A stretch of 64,000 nt of DNA, taken from positions 186,001 to 250,000 of the forward strand of contig JADDOH010001516.1 in the NCBI GenBank assembly GCA_016648135.1, in the 5' to 3' direction. Origin of the DNA: Agrypnia vestita. Its lineage: Eukaryota; Arthropoda; Insecta; Trichoptera; Phryganeidae. A model generated the notes under the pieces. It worked only from the letters and a program-made list of their open reading frames with translations. It did not search any database and was not told the DNA's origin. Positions 54,880 through 64,000 of this stretch are shown here, one piece after another (positions within the stretch are counted from its first letter, which is position 1; each line of letters begins with the position of its first letter). The translations under genes and the position numbers were made by a program.

Positions 54880-55410
54880 GAGTGGACCTGGCATGATTAA
54901 ACCAAACAGAATATATTTTAGGGGAGAGAAATATATAAAATTAGAAAGCAATCGGGTATTCATTGTTGCTAGGTGGTGGCCGTTTTGCTGACAATGGTGG
55001 CCACTGCGCGAACACGGTCAGCATTTCTATAAAATCTACTTTTCAGCTTCGGAAAAATATATTTAATTATAACAGGTGCTCTACATGCGGTTATTGGTCT
55101 ACCACGGTACAATTTAACTTACTCAATTAACATTAACTAAAACCTAATCAGATAGATTATAGTTTTAATTGATAATTAAATAAGTTTCAGCGATAACGTG
55201 ACATAATGCGCTACCTTCTATATGTATGTATACGAGTCTGCCGAGAATGCCAAGCCAAATGCCAGCCATTATTGGCATTTATAGAATATTGTATATACAT
55301 ATAATCATCATTCATACCTCTCGTGGATTGTAAAGGTCGCTTAATTACTGTTTCTAATATTTGATATACTAGATAATGCCACATTTTCCACGGACGTGTA
55401 TCTGTTACCA
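54880..55410. other. no gene recognised
   Basis: AT-rich DNA downstream of the TATA candidate. Only short frames without domains. Confidence 0.4.
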
Positions 55411-55411
55411 A

Positions 55412-55545
55412 GGGCCGGTTGCATAATTTTTTGTATAAACCATCTCTTTTTGCGTTTCCCACCAATCAAACAACCCATTTTGATAAAAATCTATAATTTT
55501 CAGGAAAGATTACTATAAAGTTGATACAACCGGTACGAAATTAGT
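55412..55545. mobile_element. MITE family C copy
   Basis: GGGCCGGTTGCATAA at the left, TTGATACAACCGGTACG at the right; CCACCAATCAAACAACCC inside. Confidence 0.65.
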
Positions 55546-55561
55546 AGTGTGGATAGAAATG

Positions 55562-56310
55562 AGTAGCTTGTTGGTGTAGTGGTAATGATGCTAGCTAGCC
55601 TAGTGATCTGGTGGTCGGTGGTTCGAGCCTCATTCCAGTACACCAGCAAGTTCTGCCACGTCTGCCACAACAAACTATATCAACCATTTAAATATATCGC
55701 AAAAGAGCATTATAAAAACCATTTTAAAACTTCCAATCAGAACGCCCTCAAAAGAGATTTTCAAATGTCTTGACGTACCGAACATAAAAAAATTATATGT
55801 CAAGAGCATTCTCTTACAACAATTTAAAGACAGAAAACAAAATAGTAGAACACAGGCATACAATACGAGAGGCAGTAAAATTGTAAATAGAAATATACCA
55901 ACTTTCAACACAACAACTTTTGGCCAAAGAAGCTATATCTATTTTGCAACAAAACTCTACAACATCCTTCCTCCAACCTTCAAAAATATTGAAAAGTTTG
56001 AAGAGTACAAAAAAAAGATAAATCAAGTCCATGCAGATAAATTAAAAGGAGTATTAAAAACTACGTAGAAATTTAAAAATGGAAAATAAATAGGTATAAA
56101 CTAGTCCGCCTCAGCACAGGAATCCCTAGTGAGGAGGACTAAGAACACAAATATCAACAATATCATTATACATACATGCTATTATATTAAACATGTACAA
56201 ATTGTATCTAAATAGAACCTAATAAAAAAAAGTTAGTTATGTTTTCATAGCACAAGTGTTTAGTGTTTGAAAATGGTGAGAATATACCGTGTCCGAATCT
56301 ATTAAAAAAA
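55562..56310 (+). mobile_element. tRNA-derived SINE, family S2, split by a LINE
   Basis: Head and B box at 55562..55655 and body resuming at 56233. The break is at CAGCAAGTT|AGT with AAGTT on both sides, a likely target duplication. Confidence 0.78.
55657..56232 (+). pseudogene. LINE 3' end (Jockey/CR1-like) inserted in a SINE
   Basis: A continuous frame from about 55674 to a stop near 56067 reads YINHLNISQKSIIKTILKLP, TPSKEIFKCLDVPNIKKLYV and YIYFATKLYNILPPTFKNIE, the terminal segment of Jockey/CR1-type reverse transcriptases. The 3' UTR and an A-rich end follow. 5' truncated but with few mutations, so younger than its surroundings. Confidence 0.75.
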
Positions 56311-56863
56311 TGGAATTTAATACCGAGAATATCAATCAAGTATAATCTAGATGCCAGGAAACCTACATACACTTAAGATAAAAAGTTAATCTTAACAGCG
56401 ACTAAAACTGGACGTACCATCATTGTCGAGAACCCGCATCTGGAGAGTTTTCGTGTCGCACCAACATTGATACCCCGGGATCCCGATTGATTCGTCGTAA
56501 TTCAACGTGCTCCGGTAAAAAGCTGTCATTGCGACGTAATGGGTCCTAATTAATGGTCAAGCCGGGTTCGTGAAATCGGTCTCGAACCATAAAACTCCAT
56601 CTTGATTCCGCCGTCATGGTTCGATCGGCGCGGCCATCACGCCACCGCGATCCGAGAACAGGCCGACCCTTGCTGCGGGTGCTCCAAGGCGCATTATCGC
56701 TCGGCTCGATTCGCTCCGTTGATGATGGTACGAAGATAGTTCCCGAAGATAAGGGGTCGATTTGCGAGACAGTTCCCACCGCGCAGCTCGGCGCCCGAGC
56801 CGGAAATCTGTACGCACAATCACGGGGAGCGGCGTCGCGTGCGGCGGTGTGATTATTGCATTA
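56311..56863. other. no confident gene; GC-rich in part
   Basis: 56570..56850 is CpG-rich, with overlapping frames on both strands that lack domains. It leads straight into the GC-rich TIR element and may be part of a larger insertion. Confidence 0.35.
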
Positions 56864-57462
56864 AGCCATGTATTCACTAGGGGACAAATCGCGAAACATT
56901 CCGCTCGGCATGTCGCATCAACATCTACGCTCATGTTTCGGGGACAATGACGCGGTCATTTGACGTGTACACACCAACAAGGTCCTTTTTGCAAATAATT
57001 ATTGTTTTCCAGACGTCGCGGAAATATATCGCCCTATGAGGTTATGATGATAGCCGCGTATCCGTTTATGTTAATGAGTTTATCGAAAAGTAAGAGGAGA
57101 AAAAAGGGGAGAATGCGAAATTATTTACTGCAAAGAGAAAGAAGGACGGACATTCTATGCGATCTTCGATCGATACAGCTCGATGAGTTCAAGAACGATT
57201 TCGTTTCCCCGCATTGTCATCTTGACAGATACAGCGCATGCGTATTCACTTGTAAACATACCACGTGGTACTGACGCTCCGCGGAATGTTGCAGTGAGTA
57301 CGCTCGGGTACCGTGCGCATGGCAACGTTGCCACGGCACGTAGAAATGCCGCGCTATGTTGTGCGCGAGGTCGCGGAACAGTGCACGACGTTGCAACGTC
57401 ACGTAGACTCTGTGCCGCGCGTGCTGTTGAGGGACAATTTGTCCCCTAGTGAATACATGGCT
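56864..57462. mobile_element. GC-rich TIR element
   Basis: Perfect 26-base inverted ends (AGCCATGTATTCACTAGGGG and six more bases) at 56864..56889 and 57437..57462, about 600 bases apart. The interior is unusually CpG-rich on its right half, with GCAACGTTGCCA-type palindromes. No transposase frame. Confidence 0.72.
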
Positions 57463-57867
57463 TTACGCTCTAGAAATTGTGCACCGGCGCAGGCCTGCAA
57501 TAGAACACATGTCGAAATGATTGCAGCCGACTTGAATATGGGAATTTTTTTAAATAATTGGACACAGCGCTTCACGCTCGGTCCGCCTCCGATCGGAGTG
57601 GAATAAATTGTAATTAAAGGTGAGACGAACGTGCACTCGCTACGTTAATGATGCGAGAAGTTGAAGGAAGGAAGACTATAAAGCAAGCCCGAAACGCGAA
57701 GTTACGCTTACCCAAGGAAAATGCAATCATTTCGACGTTTTTTTTCTTCGGTTTCGTACATCTTCGAGTAACTTCGTAGCTTAGTAACGCACTGCGAGCG
57801 CGCCCGCAACTTTACTGACTTTGAACGGTGAGCACGGAATCCGTGCCTTCCGTTCTTCGTTTATATA

Positions 57868-58045
57868 TTTTCAAACATAATAATTTCGTTGTCTGTCTCT
57901 GTAACTTCCGTAACTTCGTTCGAATAAATGGATAAATTAAACGCCCGGAGATGGAGCTTGAACCCCGGGCCAGCAAACACGAAGGCGGCAACGATAGCGA
58001 CGTTGCCATCACTTTGCCTGCACTACCCGTCAAAAATACAGTACA
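57868..58045 (+). repeat. GTCTGTC/ACGGGT repeat, copy 5
   Basis: ATAATTTCGTTGTCTGTCTC at the start and CTACCCGTCAAAAAT near the end; the middle is replaced by a GC-rich segment. Confidence 0.5.
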
Positions 58046-60758
58046 TATAGGACTTAGTGAAGACGCGAATCATTTCATGTTCCACCCGATCGCCGGTAGG
58101 GGAAATATTAAAAAAATGTTCGCTATTAGGGACCTACGCAGTTTACAGGTTTAATTGTAAAAATAAAATTTTATCAATAAAATCCTAAAAATAACAATAT
58201 AATAATTAATGCTATTTCGTTAAAAATAAAGCAAGATTTTTACCCACTGCCATAACCAATTCATTATGTATGAGTGTTTATGGTACGTGTATTTGGAATT
58301 AAGGAAATTGGTCAAATTCTAGGCAATTCATGCACTTAAGTCAAATTGGACAAAATAGAACATTCGTGACTTCGGCTCCATTGGGACGGAATCTTTTGTA
58401 ATGGTTCCTCAGAAACATCGTCTGGATTTTGTTTCAATTTCAGATGGATTTTGTTCCATGGAAAATATGAAACACGTTGAACAAACGCATTATTAATAAT
58501 AATAACTCGTCCTGTAAAATAATAAATTTTAATTATGATAATATTTTTCACAAAAAATATTAAATGATAAACTGGGCGTCCTAGGCTTGACTGAATCGAT
58601 ATCGTACCATTTTTTTACTTAGAATTTTTTACCCTTACGAATTCATGTAAAATATATAAAACACATAATGTTTATTATGTTTTTTATATATTTTAATATA
58701 TAAAATAATAAATAATAAATAATAAGTAGTTTGCAAAATTGTTAAAGTTATAGAGCTGACGCACTTGTAGAAGTAGATTGGGCGGTCTAGCCGCATGTAG
58801 AGTACTCAGAGTATCATAGACTCTAAGGAATCGTAAAAAAAGTTAATTTTTTACATAGAATTTAAAAAAAAAATGATATCGCTCAATGCTTAAAGAAAAG
58901 TGTAGTTTCTGATGCTGTGCTGAATATTAGGGTATTTAAGCCGTCTATAACTTAGTTTTTTTTTCTCTAGCCGATTTTCTTTTCTCATAAATAATGTGTC
59001 ATATTATAACTGTATTTATGTGTACATGCGTACAATCATACATATTTTTTCTCAAAATGGAAAATTTACAAAGATTATAAGATGAAAATACTAAAAATAT
59101 TATATGTAATTTTATTGAATTGAATATAATGAATTGGAGCTGTATTGAAAATAAAACGATATCAGGAGTCGGGGTTGTATTTGCGAGAAACTCACGAACC
59201 GGAGCTATATTTGTGAGAATGCCACTAACCGCTGCGGTTTACGATTTCCACGGTTTCTGAGCCCCGATTAAAAATTAACAAAACGTGTTCATAAATTTTA
59301 TTCGTTTAAAATTAACTCATTTTTACTTGCCTTTACATTATTGACCATAGTTGGCTAACCTTCGGACGTATTTAATTAATATTACTATACATTGGCAACT
59401 ATAAGAAATGAAATGTATTTTATCTTGTACTTACTCTATTAAAGTGTCTCATACCTGTATTTTAATGTTATATATGCTATTCAAAGATATTTTAATAAAA
59501 TGTATGATATTTATACTGATATTTTATCTGTAGATATAAAAAAATAACATGCATTTTAAAACTTGTTATCGTCTATTAAAACGCAAAATCTTCATAATAA
59601 TATTATAATATTATATTATGTGCCTTATAAAAATCACATAACTTTTTATGTAATTACTTATTTAATTTATCAATAAGGTAAATATGTACATACATGTGCG
59701 CACATCAGCTTACAAAGTACCTAAATGAGAAATAATAAAAGATAATAATAAGCATACCGATTTTTGTAAAATATATATATGTGTCTAAATAGAACTAGGT
59801 CTATCACACGACACACCTAGTTCTATTTAGACAATTATAGTCATTTACGGAATTAAAACAATAATTATGATTCACACATACATTTATGTAGGTATTTACT
59901 AATTACTTATATGTATAAGTATGTATGCAAATTTTTATATGCAATTTTATATGCATATTCGACAACACTTGAATATAATGACATAAAAATAATATACAAA
60001 ATGTATAACGATATATTATAACACATGAATCGGTATAGATAAGATTAAAATGCTAAATATATAATGAGACATAAAATTAAAATTAATAAAAAAACATGTA
60101 CAAAGAAAGGAGTCGCAAAGACAGTTTGGACAACTTGAACACTAAGCAAATCGAATTGAAGTAAAAATGTGCTAGAATATAAGCGAGACCTTCTATCTTC
60201 TTCTTTCAACTCGGATAAACTTACCTAAAATATTTTATGTCCATTTTTTTGGGTTCGTGATAGTTTTACGACGGCCCTCTATTCATTTCAAAATGGCTAC
60301 TCCTGTCGCACAAAATATTTCGGACGAGCACAAAAAATAGAACAATCGTGAATGCAAAAGGAATAAAGATAACAATAATTGCAGAGATGACTTCCGGCCC
60401 ATAAACGAAACAATGACGCCACAAACCCATTAGAACTTCAACAAAATCCCTTTTCAAAATTAAACAAAAGCATTTCAGGTGAGCAGCTTAAAATGTATGC
60501 AATAATAAATCGTGGGAATATTTCGTACTTCGTTTATAATTTGTAATTAATTTGATCACGTTTTCAATATGTTGCATAAAGCTACGTACAAATTTACTAT
60601 CATATTTACATTTCAATCTATTTTATAGCAACTGTTGGTCATCATTACAATGCACAGAATTGCAGAAAAGCTAACACTCCCTTATGTTAATGGCTTCGCA
60701 TCGTACAATATAAATATGCTAATACCACGGAGAAGAAAACCATCAGAATATTAAAAAT
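58046..60758. other. no gene recognised
   Basis: AT-rich end of the intron near exon 1. I looked on the minus strand for a second dap-like exon and found none with the right phase and motif. The 63-codon minus frame 60457..60266 is hydrophobic but does not join in phase. Confidence 0.45.
59783..59832. repeat. perfect 18-bp hairpin
   Basis: GTCTAAATAGAACTAGGT and its exact complement, separated by 14 bases. Confidence 0.8.
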
Positions 60759-60768
60759 GTCTACCTGT
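60759..60768 (-). promoter_or_regulatory. dap: 5' splice site of the long intron
   Basis: Minus strand ACAG|GTAGAC. The exon side matches the consensus well. GTAGAC departs from GTAAGT at positions 4 and 6 and is a moderate donor. Reading on without splicing gives Gly-Arg-His-Phe-stop, which would abolish the TD pair and aromatic pair of the PIP degron. Confidence 0.7.
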
Positions 60769-61230
60769 AACATGAGACTGCCTCGCTTTCCTCAGATGGG
60801 ATTTTTCATTTGTCATCTTCAGCGACTTCTTTCTGCCGGAATTTTCTAATTTATTTTTCTTGTTATTTTTCTTAGATTCGCACAACCCCGAAGCCGCTGT
60901 CCTCTCAACTGTATTCACTCCCGAAGTGACGTCGATATTCTCTTTATCTTCCGAAAGGGCCTTCTGACTTTTTCTAACCTTATTTTCCCCGCCCGAATTC
61001 GCCGTGAAGGATTCTGAAAATATATCGAAACCCCATCTTTCGATCATTCTTTGTCTCTCGCTGTCGAACTGTTCGGATATTATTTTGGCAGTCACGGCTG
61101 GGTCTGGCTTTCCAAAAAGACATAAGCGATTACTTGGATACCTCGAAATGTTTTCCACAGACCTCAGCACGGACATCGTGGCAGGTGACAGAAAATTTGT
61201 GTCTTCCGGCATTTTTCCCCCGACTAACAT
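60765..61230 (-). CDS. dap: Dacapo/p21/p27-family CDK inhibitor, exon 1
   Basis: Encodes residues 1-155 plus one base. The CDI domain is at the N-terminal end. An RxL-type cyclin-contact motif RLCLFG lies at residues 35-40, in place of the RNLFG of p27 and Dacapo. A charged helix-like linker follows. RWGFDIF at 65-71 matches the Trp-x-Phe-Asp-Phe signature that inserts at the CDK. Members of the family bind cyclin E/CDK2-type complexes in the nucleus and stop entry into S phase. The rest is low-complexity and Lys/Ser-rich, with basic clusters (KKNNKKNK near 120-127, GRKK near 132-135) that could serve nuclear import. The frame reads through the donor for only four more residues before a stop, consistent with an exon edge. 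Two starts are possible: Met1 (61230) or Met7 (61212), whose AAAAATG context looks better for an insect. The spliced protein would be about 174 or 168 residues, shorter than Drosophila Dacapo (about 245). Confidence 0.85.
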
Positions 61231-61559
61231 ATCACGGTACGAGAAATAATCGACGTCAACGCCGCACTGCTCGAAACTTCAAATACCCGTATAATTGTCA
61301 CAATTTAACACAATTTATTAAAATAGAATGCTGTATTGACCAGACTGGCGTACAAATGCTCTAAATTATTCGAATGAACGAAACTTGTGTCAGAATGGAT
61401 AATAAATAGACCTAAAATTGAACTACATACGTCGACAAGACGAAAAAGTCAATTGTTACAATAAATTCACTTATAAATGTGTATTATTTAGCGCACGATC
61501 GACAAATAAACTACGAATATTATAACAAAACTAACGGAGAAATGTTTTAGAACGGTAAA

Positions 61560-61830
61560 TTAACACATTTCGTAATGCACGTAGCAGAAGCGATCACTAC
61601 ACCTGGTGTACGTTTCCCGCCTTTTTGCCGTGCACAACCGAGCGTCACTCGGGTCGGCAACAAACTGATAGGCGGCAATACGTAATGCGTGCGAGGGGGA
61701 CGCGCCAGGTACGCTTCAGCGGTGGGAGCGAGCGAGATGCGCGATAGTTCTCGCACTGCAGAAATTGGAACCTTTTATTTTTAAATTTCGAATTTCTGCG
61801 AGGAAGCGTGTTCCATTTTTGCGAATATTA
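61560..61830 (-). promoter_or_regulatory. dap: putative promoter/5' UTR region of the dap-like gene
   Basis: A CpG- and GC-richer tract in AT-rich surroundings, 330-600 bases upstream of the start codon. It holds an E2F-like TTTCCCGCC at 61613..61621 (plus-strand reading) and a CACCTG E-box-type hexamer close by. It also has an arthropod initiator-like TCAGTT on the minus strand at 61668..61663. No clear TATA box sits at the right distance. Upstream limit and start site are guesses. Confidence 0.45.
61613..61621. promoter_or_regulatory. E2F-like site TTTCCCGCC
   Basis: Matches the TTTSSCGC E2F/DP consensus and lies about 385 bases upstream of the dap-like start codon. E2F control would suit a CDK inhibitor acting at the G1/S boundary, but function is inferred from the motif only. 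Confidence 0.4.
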
Positions 61831-63150
61831 GCTATTTGAGACGTCGACGAAACACGGAAAAATAAAAGTACTCGCTTATTGTTATATGCAAGCACGATTG
61901 TTGACAAAAAACTATTTCAATGTGTTGCTAGTTGCGAGATTTCTTCGAATACGTTTTACTGAGATCGTCCGACTGTATTTTTTCCTACGAGTGCGATAGG
62001 GGTAAATGGTTCTTTTGTACATTTTGATTGCAATTGACGTTCGAATTTGCGGTTGTGGTTCTTTTTAAAAAAAGATGCAATTATCTAGCATCTACGTGCT
62101 TTGGTGATGTAAAAGGAATGAAGCGAAACGTGTTGCATGTTTATTATTTTATATCTGACATCACTGACCCGCAGGATGATGACACAATCAAAAAAGTTGG
62201 TGTACCTACGCTTGTACAAATCTGCCAAATGCATGTTTTATTTTTTAATTATTACTTTACTATCGTGTATGTAATATGAAGTACCTACCAACCTTACGAG
62301 ACCTACGTGGTATCGAATCCTTTACCTACATCTATACGACATTACGTCACCATGAGTCATAGATATTATTTATTGGTGAAATGTGCATTGTATGTAATTA
62401 ATAAATTGTTAGACGTATTTATGTACCAGAATCTTATGCAATTACGTATGTGCGTTAAGATATTCGTATTTCTTCTTAGGTTCTATGGGTATCTACTTTG
62501 TGTATAAAAAATAAAAATCTATTATTATTAAATATTTTATTATGTTTGTTGTGAGTAGCTTTTTAAATTTAGTGATTCCAAATGAAATTTACTGTTATCT
62601 GATGGTAGAAAAGTAGTGTACGTTAGAGTTCTGGTAGGTACCAACACTGTTAAATTTAAGGGAAAAGTCTGGAGTTGGTGAAATATGAAATAAGAGATTG
62701 AAGATTTAATTCATATTGGAGTGAAAAATTAATAAACTAGTACTGAGTAGCTTCAATGTATTTTTTTTCAGTAAAAATTAATAAATTATTTCATTGGCTT
62801 TCTTTCCAATTTCATGTTCGACATAATCTTTTTTTAATATGATCGTAAAGGGACAATAATTTATACTAAAATTATAATATATCAGTATTCTGTCACTTTT
62901 GACTTCGAAATATATTTAAATATGAAAATTTTACAAAAAATTTCATCATAAACCTATACTAACATAGGCTAATTCCAAGATAATGGTCCCATTGCATATA
63001 CAACGAAAATGAGTATTTCACTATATTATTGAATGTGCTAATAACAAAATGAAAGATAATTTATGTTTAAATAGTGAGTATTAAATAAGATATTACACTT
63101 TAAAGTTCCGAAAAATGCACTGCATATTTTGACATTTTATAGGCAATATA
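61831..63150. other. upstream flanking DNA, no gene recognised
   Basis: AT-rich. The 83- and 66-codon plus frames near 62.0-62.5 kb have no domain. Confidence 0.45.
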
Positions 63151-63155
63151 TCATA

Positions 63156-63210
63156 TTAGGTTAGGTTATTAGGTTTGGTTAGGTTAGGTTATTAGGTTTG
63201 GTTTGTTTAA
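63156..63210 (+). repeat. TTAGG-like interstitial repeat
   Basis: Irregular run of TTAGG, TTAGGTTTGG and TTAGGTTATTAGG units. TTAGG is the usual insect telomere repeat. Here it is short and imperfect. Confidence 0.5.
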
Positions 63211-63257
63211 TTTAGATTACTATTATTTTAGTTAGATTAAATTAACAGGACGTTAAA

Positions 63258-63522
63258 TTATATCGACGGCTCCTATGTATAATATCGTAACCCACAAAGC
63301 GACGATTTTGAGTTTGTTCTGTATTTCATGTTTTTAATTATATATTTAATTCCTAGAACGAATTTATTTTTATTTTTATAATAACAAAACGTTATTTATT
63401 GCAAAATATTTATTTTTCCTTCTTGGAATTAAAGATATAATTAAATACACATGTGTATACACAAAGAATTCAAAATCTTCGATTTGTGGGTTACGATATT
63501 ATACGTAGGAGCCGTCGATATA
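63258..63522. mobile_element. foldback MITE
   Basis: ATATCGACGGCTCCTATGTA through ACCCACAAA at the left faces the exact inverse at 63478..63521; interior AT-rich. Confidence 0.75.
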
Positions 63523-64000
63523 GTGAAATACTTATTTGCATTGTATGAACAACGGGACCATCATCTTGGATTATTCCCTAACATATATACGTGTGCATCG
63601 AATACAATAATGTTTGCCGTCATTGAACGTGTATAAGCGTAAAGAAAAGTAAAAAAAAAAACAGTTTACATATTTATATTATCTACTTGTTTATGGGTAT
63701 TTCTGAGTCAAACTAAATACTCTTAAAAGTATAATGTAAATAAATTGTGCTTTATTATAAAAATACATTTTTACTTGAAAGGAGTCGGTTTGGTATTAAA
63801 TAATAAAAGAAGCCTATTGTAAAAAATAATTTTTGTTTATTAGGGGATTTAATTATGTAAGAATAATTACTTTAACTGCATCATACGTGTGTTTAATATA
63901 AGGGACGGGGGACATTCTTCCCCTGTGCCCCAATCCCTTTGCCTAAATAAGGGAATTAGTTCTTCTCTGTACAATTTTATACTTTGTGGGTTTTATTATT

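Larger units (their letters stand above)
597..60764 (-). other. dap: about 60-kb intron of the dap-like gene
   Basis: Bounded by a 5' splice site ACAG|GTAGAC (GT at 60764-60763) and a 3' splice site TTTTTTCAG|ATTACTGG (AG at 598-597), both minus strand. It is a phase-1 intron that splits an Asp codon. I found no convincing host coding exon on the minus strand between these points. The interval is filled with transposons, foldback elements and unassigned AT-rich DNA, described entry by entry. Additional short exons cannot be excluded without transcripts. Confidence 0.62.

Noticed and set aside
56975..57003. GGTCCTTTTTGCAAATA, matching a PLE segment at 32.9 kb
   Set aside because: Only about 20 bases match and the flanks do not. 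Too short to call a PLE insertion.
60266..60457. 63-codon hydrophobic minus frame as exon 2 of the dap-like gene
   Set aside because: Joining at the nearby AG in phase 1 gives an early stop. It lacks the expected TD-aromatic-basic motif, which the exon at 538..596 has.
1..64000. CRISPR arrays, bacterial operons, ribosome binding sites
   Set aside because: Nothing in the window has spacer-repeat regularity or prokaryotic gene layout. The repeats present are eukaryotic transposons.

Overview
The window looks like insect genomic DNA: AT-rich, intron-like and loaded with decayed transposable elements. The elements are tRNA-headed SINEs, several LINE families, BEL/Pao, piggyBac, mariner and Penelope-like elements (PLEs), with many foldback MITEs and a short TTAGG-like patch. 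The insect order cannot be decided from sequence alone.

I support one host gene, and it spans almost the whole window on the minus strand. Exon 1 (60765..61230) encodes a CIP/KIP-type CDK inhibitor similar to Dacapo/p27. A short terminal exon (538..596) follows a strong 3' splice site, and its phase matches exon 1 exactly. Joined, they give a protein of about 174 residues ending in a PIP-box/PIP-degron-like motif. The exon junction falls inside that motif. Nearly everything else (597..60764) is therefore one intron of about 60 kb. An E2F-like site and a GC-richer tract lie upstream of the start codon.

Layout from left to right. 0.4-0.6 kb: last exon and poly(A) signal. 0.9-4.1 kb: three large palindromes with hammerhead-ribozyme motifs, plus a LINE tail and two MITEs. 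6-16 kb: foldback MITEs, SINEs, a PLE with C-terminal coding remains, and a CpG-richer island. 16.6-19.7 kb: a PLE with a GIY-YIG endonuclease piece, a small minus-strand ORF with a poly(A) signal, and a possible solo LTR. 22.9-28.6 kb: SINEs, LINE 3' ends and an inverted SINE pair. 29.4-35.9 kb: nested BEL gag/pol, piggyBac, a PLE inside the piggyBac, a TIR element and more PLE ends. 36.5-46.2 kb: LINE tails, MITEs and a GC-rich patch with E2F/CRE-like sites. 47-49 kb: an unclassified repeat and a dead mariner. 54.6-54.9 kb: a dense heat-shock-element-like array next to a TATA box. 55.4-57.5 kb: a LINE inside a SINE and a GC-rich TIR element. 60.7-61.8 kb: first exon and promoter. 61.8-64 kb: flanking DNA with a MITE.

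The most interesting theme is the set of PLE-derived units. Four share one plan: an inverted terminal unit, a tiny remnant of the PLE C-terminus, then a terminal unit in sense. The terminal units carry hammerhead cores, several of them intact. Five cores lie in sense with the host pre-mRNA, so the long intron could cleave itself in places.
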